Positions 58,410-64,000 of a stretch of DNA of 64,000 nucleotides are shown here, piece after piece. This stretch comes from Larix kaempferi (Eukaryota; Streptophyta; Pinopsida; Pinales; Pinaceae), in NCBI GenBank assembly GCA_027924585.1, contig BSBM01000319.1, positions 6,105,001-6,169,000 on the forward strand, read 5' to 3'. The notes under the pieces were generated by a model. It was not told the DNA's origin and searched no databases. It was given only the letters and a program-made list of their open reading frames with translations. A program made the position numbers and the translations under genes. Position 1 is the first letter of the stretch. Each line of letters begins with the position of its first letter.

Positions 58410-60940
58410 ATGTCTCAATCAGCTAGAGCAGGAGGTAGGGGGCAAAGGAGAGGGAGAAATGCACCATCTAGTGCCTCCCCTCGTATTCCACCAAGCACAA
58501 GCGGTTCTCCTCCTCCGTCAAGTGCTCCATCGGCTGCTAGTGGAGCTCAAGCTCATGCTCCATTTAACCCTGTTTTAGCAAGACAACAAGCCCAAGAAAA
58601 AAAATACCCTTTGTGGAAGTATGTGACAAGAAAAGATGGCCCCGGGGAAAAGCTTGGTGGGGGAGGTAATGTGTCTTGGAGATGCAATTTTTGCAAGCAT
58701 GACTTCATGAGCACATATTTCCGGGTTAAGGGCCATTTGTTGGCCCTTCCTTCTTGTGGGATTTCTTCATGCAAAGCGGTGACTGTTCAGCAAAGGAGGG
58801 ATATGGAAAGAGAGGATCATGTTGGCTTAGGGAACGTGGCAGCAGCAAGCAAGAAAAAAGAGGATGATCCTCTTCCATTTTTGAGAAAGCCCTCTAGCAC
58901 CAAGCCTCCATTTCCACCTAGCTCTAGCAGTCATGGGCGTGGGGATACTCATCAAACAAGAAAGAGGCAATCTATCGGTGGTCCAATGGATAGGATTTTC
59001 CAACAAGAGGCGCGAGAAGAGGTAGACCTTACCATTGCATTTTTCTTCTACCTCAACTTCATCTCATTCAATGTTGCACGGTCACCATTGTATTTTGAGA
59101 CGGTTAAAACTATCTTGGATCGAGCTCCAAGTGGTTATGTGCCTCCTAGTTCAGAGAAGCTTAGAACCACATTGTTGGTTAAAGCAAAGAAGGAGGTAGA
59201 TAAAATCCTTGAGCCAATTAGAACAACATGGCCCTCATGTGGTGTGAGTGTTGTTTCTGATGGATGGACGGATCCCGCACGCCATCCACTCATCAATTTC
59301 ATGGTATCTTCCCAAAATGGACCATTGTTCTTGAAAGCGGTGGATGCTCTTGGGAAATACAAGGATGCACAATTTATGGGCGATTTATTCATCAAAACCA
59401 TTGAAGAAGTAGGTGTTGATTCGTGTGTACAAATCATCACGGACAATGCACCTGTTTGCAAGGCTGCTGGCATGATTGTGGAAGCTAAATATCCACAGGT
59501 ATGTTCATTTTGGACACCTTTCATTTCTAATTTGCTCATTGTTTGAATTTGGTCATTGCAATGTTAGTGTTGTAGAGTCATTGATACATGCTTTTATTGC
59601 TCTTACAGGTTTTTTGGACACCTTGCATTGTCCATTCCTTGAATTTAGCACTGAAAGCCATTGCTTCGGATGTGACATGGATTGGAAACCTTATTGAGGA
59701 TGCACGCCATATCCGTAACTTTGTGCAAAACCACACAAATGCCCTCACCATCTACAAACAATACACACAGCTTTCATTGCTGAAGGTTGCAGATACTCGG
59801 TTTGCTTCCTCATTCATCATGCTCAAGAGGTTGAGGGAGGTCAAAACCGCTCTTGGGTCCATGGTGATTTCAGAGTTTTGGGCTTTTTGGAGAAAGACGG
59901 ATCAGGCTGCTTCACAAAAGGTGAAGGACACGGTGTTAAATGATGGTTGGTGGGACATGGTAGATCTTAGCATTAAGATCATGGAGCCAATCATTTCTTT
60001 GTTGCGGTTTGCAGACACGGACCAACCCATCCTAGCAGAGGTTTATGAGGGGTGGGATTCCATGATTGAGTCCACGAGGTCCATTGTCATGGAGAATGAG
60101 TGTCCCGAGTATGGGACATCGGCAGAGAACTTATGGACCATTATGCGGGATATCCTTATCTCCAGGTGGGATAAGAATTGCACACCTTTGCATTGCTTGG
60201 CCCACTCCTTGAACCCCAAGTTCTACACTCAGGAGTGGCTCACTGGTGGATCGGGGGCCTCACACAGAGTCCCTCCTCACATGGATGCAGAGATTGCAAA
60301 TGGGAGGAAGATAGCACTTAGACGGCTATTTCAGGATAGAGACATGCTTGAGGAGGTGGAGGATGGCTTTGTAGATTTTTCCACTGGCACTGGGAGATTT
60401 GGAGGCTATGATGTGCTTAGAGATAGGGAGGGTAAGACACCCTATCGTTGGTGGGCAACTCACGGGGCAACATCCCCTATTCTACAGAAGTTAGCCTTCA
60501 GGGTCATCTCTCAAGTTACATCATCCTCTTGTTGTGAGAGGAATTGGAGCACATATGGGAACTTGTACAGTGTGAAGAAGAGCAGGCTTGAGCAATCCAG
60601 GGCAGAGTCGATGGTGTATGTGCACTCCAACCTTCGTCTTATTTACAGGAAGAGGGAGGAGTGGGTGAAGGGAAAGACAAAGATGTGGGATGTCTTTCCT
60701 GATGATATGGGTTTGGACAGCAGTACTGAGTTGGCATTAGCCAACATGGATCTTAATGATCCAGTGCTAGAGCCGGTCACTTTTGATGATAGTGATCGTA
60801 TAGAGGGGTCATCCTCCACAGCAGCAGATGCAGATCATCAGATGGGCAGAGAGGAGGAGGAGGGGGAGGAGGATGAGGATCAGGGCAGTGGCAGTGGCAG
60901 TGATGAGTATGTTGATTCAGGCATGGAGGAGGACTACTGA
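58410..60940 (+). CDS. hAT transposase (two exons, 806 aa)
   Basis: Coding 58410-59498 joined to 59609-60940. ATG 58410 (context AAAGGAATG) is the first ATG of the frame. The protein starts MSQSARAGGRGQRRGRN with a Ser/Pro/Ala-rich, basic N-terminus. A BED-type zinc finger follows near residues 95-145 (WKYVTRKDGPG, CNFCKHDFMSTYFRVKGHL). The DUF659/RNase H-like core has VSVVSDGWTDPARHP (first catalytic Asp), CVQIITDNAPVCKAA (second Asp) and, just after the splice, WTPCIVHSLNLALK. The C-terminal hAT dimerisation region has SSCCERNWSTYGNLYSVKKS (third acidic residue, Glu) and SMVYVHSNLRLIYRK. It ends in an acidic Glu/Gly/Ser tail. It acts in the nucleus, cutting and pasting the element by its ends. 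All landmarks are intact and the length suits the family. Confidence 0.92.
59499..59608 (+). other. Intron of hAT transposase (110 bp)
   Basis: Donor CAG|GTATGTTC, acceptor TGCTCTTACAG|GTT, T-rich. It falls between codons (phase 0). Splicing joins KYPQ to VFWTPC and restores the conserved block after the second catalytic Asp. Without splicing the frame stops at 59544-59546. Confidence 0.92.
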
Positions 60941-61297
60941 CATATGGGATTCTCCCATCTTGATCCACCCCTTTTTGTATTTACTATTAGTCTATTTGGC
61001 ATTTGCCAGTGGCCCAGTGCCCAGTGGCATTCCGACATATATGTATACATTTTGATTTTGATGACTTAATGAGAAATATGGTTCCGACATGCATCTGTGT
61101 CTCATTGTGATTTGTGAATGACAAATGTGTTGTGAATCGTGATTTGTGAATGACAAATGTGTAATCATTAATATGTTTTTATTCTAATTTCTATTGAATA
61201 TTTGTAAATGTTCTAGTTTCTAAATATTTTTGGATCTATATGTCTATATTTGGGAAATTTTAATATATTTTAAAAAAATATATATATGTATATAAAA

Positions 61298-61390
61298 CGT
61301 ATCCTACGTGTCCTGATTTCGGGGGTCACCGTGTCCGTGTCGGACTCTCGTATTTTCGTGTCCTACGTGTCCCGTGTCCCCGTGTCAGGT
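61298..61390 (+). repeat. Right subterminal GTGTCC cluster
   Basis: Five CGTGTCC motifs in about 90 bases, all in the same orientation, plus two near-matches (CGTATCC, CGTGTCA). Confidence 0.85.
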
Positions 61391-61397
61391 GACTTAG

Positions 61398-61405
61398 GTT
61401 ATTAG
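61398..61405. repeat. 8 bp target duplication, right (GTTATTAG)
   Basis: Partner of 57992-57999. Confidence 0.92.
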
Positions 61406-61861
61406 TATATTTAACTTGCAAGTGGTTGAATATACTCTTGTATTATAGTGGTAGCTGCTAGCTTTGAACTTAGACCTAACCTAAATAATCCTAACAAATT
61501 ACCAATTCGTATAGGTTAAAAAATGATGTATCACCCATTATCAAACTCATGCTTTAACCTCTCAGAATTTATTTATAAATGTTAAGATTTCTTATTGCTC
61601 TACTTCACACCTACTTATAAACCCATTATCTTCACTATTGGCCGATGTACTTTCCAAATTCTGAAATGCATCCAGTAAAAAGCTTCTTGTAATGCTGCAT
61701 GTTGTGATTCAATCCAGAGTGACTCGCCTTATAAGGAAGTAATGACCTCTTTGATGGGCATATTTTATTGCATCGATAAAAGTTATTTCGTGGGCAGGTA
61801 GAGTTGCATGTGTTGATTAATCTTGGGAGTAGTGGGCCCTCAAGGGTGCACAAGATGTGAT
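61406..61861. other. No gene seen
   Basis: AT-rich flank between the hAT element and the copia gag remnant. Only a chance 72-residue minus frame. Confidence 0.4.
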
Positions 61862-62420
61862 TGATCTCTTGTTCAAGAACCTTGACGGAATTTTAGCCCA
61901 AACCCATAGGTTCAGATGCAATTGCAAAGTGGGAACAAAGTGATGTAAAGGTACTAGCCATTATGGTCCATACTCTAAAGGACTCAACATTGCCTGTTGA
62001 TGCAAAGACCTTGTAAGAAGTTTGGGATATGTTGGTGCATATCTATGAAACAGAAACAATCAACCCGTAATTGTTTCTGTGGAGGCAGTTCAAATTAACA
62101 ATGTTGGGAGGAGACAAAATTCGCACCAAAATCAACTAGTTTAGATCCCTGTTAAACTAGTTGATAGGAAATGGGTTCAACCATCTTTGAATGTCAACCT
62201 CGTTAGCAACTTTGTGAGATTTCTTTGATAGGTTGGTTTTCTCCTTGAACAATCATGTTGGGAACTTAACACCTAAGTGATTGGTGCACTGGAGAAATGA
62301 GGAAGGTGGTAGATGTGGTGATTTAGCCATAGACATAGCCTTGTTAATGGAAAGAAGAAAGATAATTCTCTACACAAATGGTTCTCGTGAGAAGTTATAG
62401 GAGAGGGAAGATTATTACTC
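61862..62420 (+). pseudogene. Ty1/copia Gag remnant
   Basis: Plus-strand frames with stops read EAIAKWEQSDVKVLAIMVHT, LKDSTLPVDAKTL, EVWDMLVHIYETETIN and RSLLN, ending MERRKIILYTNGSREKL. This is the UBN2/Gag-pre-type capsid region of plant copia elements. It is interrupted at 62426 by a solo LTR and resumes as protease at 63016. Confidence 0.75.
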
Positions 62421-63015
62421 CCATATGTTAATTTTTGAGCATTAATTTAATATACTCTAGGATCTTTACTGAGAGAATAACATGTACAGTATATCAATGC
62501 ATATCAATCATAGCATGCATATCAATCATCACAAGATGCAAAACATAAGAGACAATAGACACACAGAGTTTCTGAGGGGAAAACCCTAAGGTGAAAAACC
62601 CCACAACTTCCTCGGAGATAGATAGAGCAATAGTACAACCAAAGTACACAGAGATAGACTCCTCCTAGCAGCTGATCCTCCTCCTCACATGTGCGCCACT
62701 TTCCGAGTGAAGGAAGGGTGAGTTCTGAAGTGATCCAAACAGAGATCGGGAGATCTCTATTTATACTTGTCCTGATTGCCCAATAACCTTATGGGGCCGA
62801 CTTGTCTAGCTTAGTACAATAACCCAATATTAACTTAATCAGGGCCGACCCCACACATGGTGGTCTAATAACCCATCGGCAAGTTACGACACTTGCGACA
62901 CTTGTTAATACAAATGACGACACTTCCGTATAGAGGAATAACACATCTCTATAGGAGTACAATAAATATATATATATGAAATACATTCCGAAGTTACATA
63001 TACATCAACACCATA
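62421..63015 (-). mobile_element. Solo copia LTR with CCATA target duplication
   Basis: LTR 62426-63010, minus orientation (TGTTGATGTATATGTAACTT at the 63010 end, TTAACA at 62426). It is flanked by CCATA at 62421-62425 and 63011-63015. It is the same LTR family as 13800-14395, including the TATAAATAGAGATC block. With no internal region beside it, it arose by recombination between the two LTRs of a full element. Confidence 0.95.
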
Positions 63016-63460
63016 TATCAAATTAAGCTTTTCAATAAGAGACTTTTAGAAGAAATAAAGAAGGAAAGGAATATGCCCACACAGCTAACCATAGGGCTGT
63101 CTAATGAAGAGAAACCTTGATTATGGTGGATAGGTCACTTTCAATGGGAGGGAATAAAACATTGTACGATAATTCTTGTGCTACTAGCCATATGACTCCA
63201 TGTAGGGAGTGGTTCACGATGTAATATTAGTTTCCCCAAACAAGAGTCTATGAGAATGGCGATGGTATGAAGTTGTTGTGCGAGACTCTATATGGGTGCA
63301 ATTCCCCAGCGATGTCTGTAGGAGAATTAGTGATGTGCTGCCTGTTCCTAAGTTGAAGACACTTATTTCCATGAACGAAATTTCAAACCCTGGGATGAAG
63401 ATGGAATTTGATAGAAACTTGTTTTATAAGTCATGCCCGGAACCAAGTGGTGCCATGTAG
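63016..63460 (+). pseudogene. Ty1/copia protease remnant
   Basis: Frames near 63160-63300 give YDNSCATSHMTPCREWFHDV, then ILVSPNKSL and an NGDGMKL block. This is the copia protease, where the active site would be DSGA/CT-H-M; here it reads DNSCATSHM. A short frame to 63460 (SDVCRRISDVLPVPKLKTLI) follows. It is probably the continuation of the Gag at 61862-62420. Confidence 0.65.
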
Positions 63461-64000
63461 GGTGCACAAGCATAATTTGCATAAGCTACTTTTCGTGGTT
63501 ATAGTTCCACACAAGTCAATACAAAACTCGGCGATCAGAGCTTAGCATATGAAGAAATAAACTCTCGAACGTAAAGATCATCTCGTCCAAAGGGCATCTT
63601 CCTTGGCGAAAGAGCAAGAAAGATACGAAATAAGCACTCTAGATATGAGTGTATTAATTTGATGTAGAACATGCTAAGTTGATAAACAGATAGCAAACTT
63701 GTATCAAGAAATTTGCTCACAAGCACATGCATGAGCTTAGGTAAAGGATGTTTAGTCGTGAATGCTTCACAGATACCTACATACAGAAGCAGGCATGTCT
63801 GACACGTGAAAATAATCAATTAGATGTACAAGACCAGGATTATCAGCAAACATATGGTTGGCATAATCATCTACGAGACACATTAAATATGCAAGATTTA
63901 ACTGCATATAATGTATATATAATGAAACTGGGAAGCGTAAAAGAATCTCAAGTGGCAAAGGCCATGACAACCATGAGTTTATGGCCTTTCTCAACAGCAC
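63461..64000 (-). other. Unassigned; two minus-strand ORFs reaching the window edge
   Basis: Frames 64000-63767 (open at the edge; LIDYFHVSDMPASVCRYL at its end) and 63819-63535. Neither matches a family I know, and they overlap in different frames. They may be part of a gene beyond the window or chance. Confidence 0.25.

Larger units (their letters stand above)
58000..61397 (+). mobile_element. hAT DNA transposon, 3.4 kb, apparently intact
   Basis: Flanked by a perfect 8 bp duplication (GTTATTAG). Ends are CTAAGAAAC... and ...GTGACTTAG, giving a short inverted terminus CTAAG. Both subterminal regions are packed with GTGTCC/GGACAC motifs. Inside is one two-exon transposase gene with no stop or frameshift. 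The perfect duplication and clean gene suggest recent insertion, in sharp contrast to its surroundings. Confidence 0.92.

Overview
This window is non-coding-rich, repeat-dense nuclear DNA of a land plant. It holds nested LTR retrotransposons of both Ty3/gypsy and Ty1/copia types, primer sites for plant tRNA-iMet and apparently tRNA-Asp, a hAT transposase with a GT-AG intron, and no bacterial-style operons. The density of old elements and the protein flavour suggest a large, slowly purged genome such as a gymnosperm; that is an inference and not proven. I see no confidently intact ordinary host gene. Nearly everything is mobile elements or their remains.

Layout. (A) 1.6-16.1 kb is one decayed minus-strand Ty3/gypsy element with the order gag, protease, an extra RNase H, RT, RNase H, integrase. 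Two younger elements split it. One is a non-autonomous gag-only element arranged LTR-internal-LTR-internal-LTR (2743-8238, minus). The other is a 5'-truncated Ty1/copia element ending in an LTR (about 11459-14395, plus), with tandem arrays between pol and LTR. (B) 17344-29428 is a 12 kb plus-strand Athila-like Ty3/gypsy element with 1.45 kb LTRs, gag-pro-pol, and an extra third ORF of about 2.3 kb before the 3' LTR. (C) 32091-39503 is a 7.4 kb minus-strand Ty3/gypsy element with a perfect 5 bp target duplication; its RT is split by a ~960 bp insertion. Elements B and C both interrupt a single minus-strand reading frame of about 3.2 kb (segments 39869-39504, 32090-29429, 17343-17185) coding for a protein I do not recognise. 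Its frame is continuous across both insertion points.

(D) 40-44 kb has no recognisable gene, only short tandem duplications, a 27 bp T tract and weak ORFs. (E) 44.7-48.9 kb is an old gag-bearing gypsy remnant between diverged direct repeats. (F) 50.5-53.8 kb is a decayed chromovirus pol (minus) with a C-terminal chromodomain. (G) 54-58 kb is AT-rich with minisatellites. (H) 58000-61397 is an apparently intact hAT DNA transposon: perfect 8 bp target duplication, CTAAG termini, subterminal GTGTCC-type repeats at both ends and an undamaged two-exon transposase of 806 residues. (I) 61.9-63.5 kb is a copia gag/protease remnant split by a solo LTR with a perfect CCATA duplication. That LTR belongs to the same family as the LTR at 13800-14395.

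No gene cooperation in the operon sense exists here. The functional logic is element by element, plus a relative insertion history read from the nesting. All identities, ages and family names below are by-eye judgements; no alignment or database search was run.
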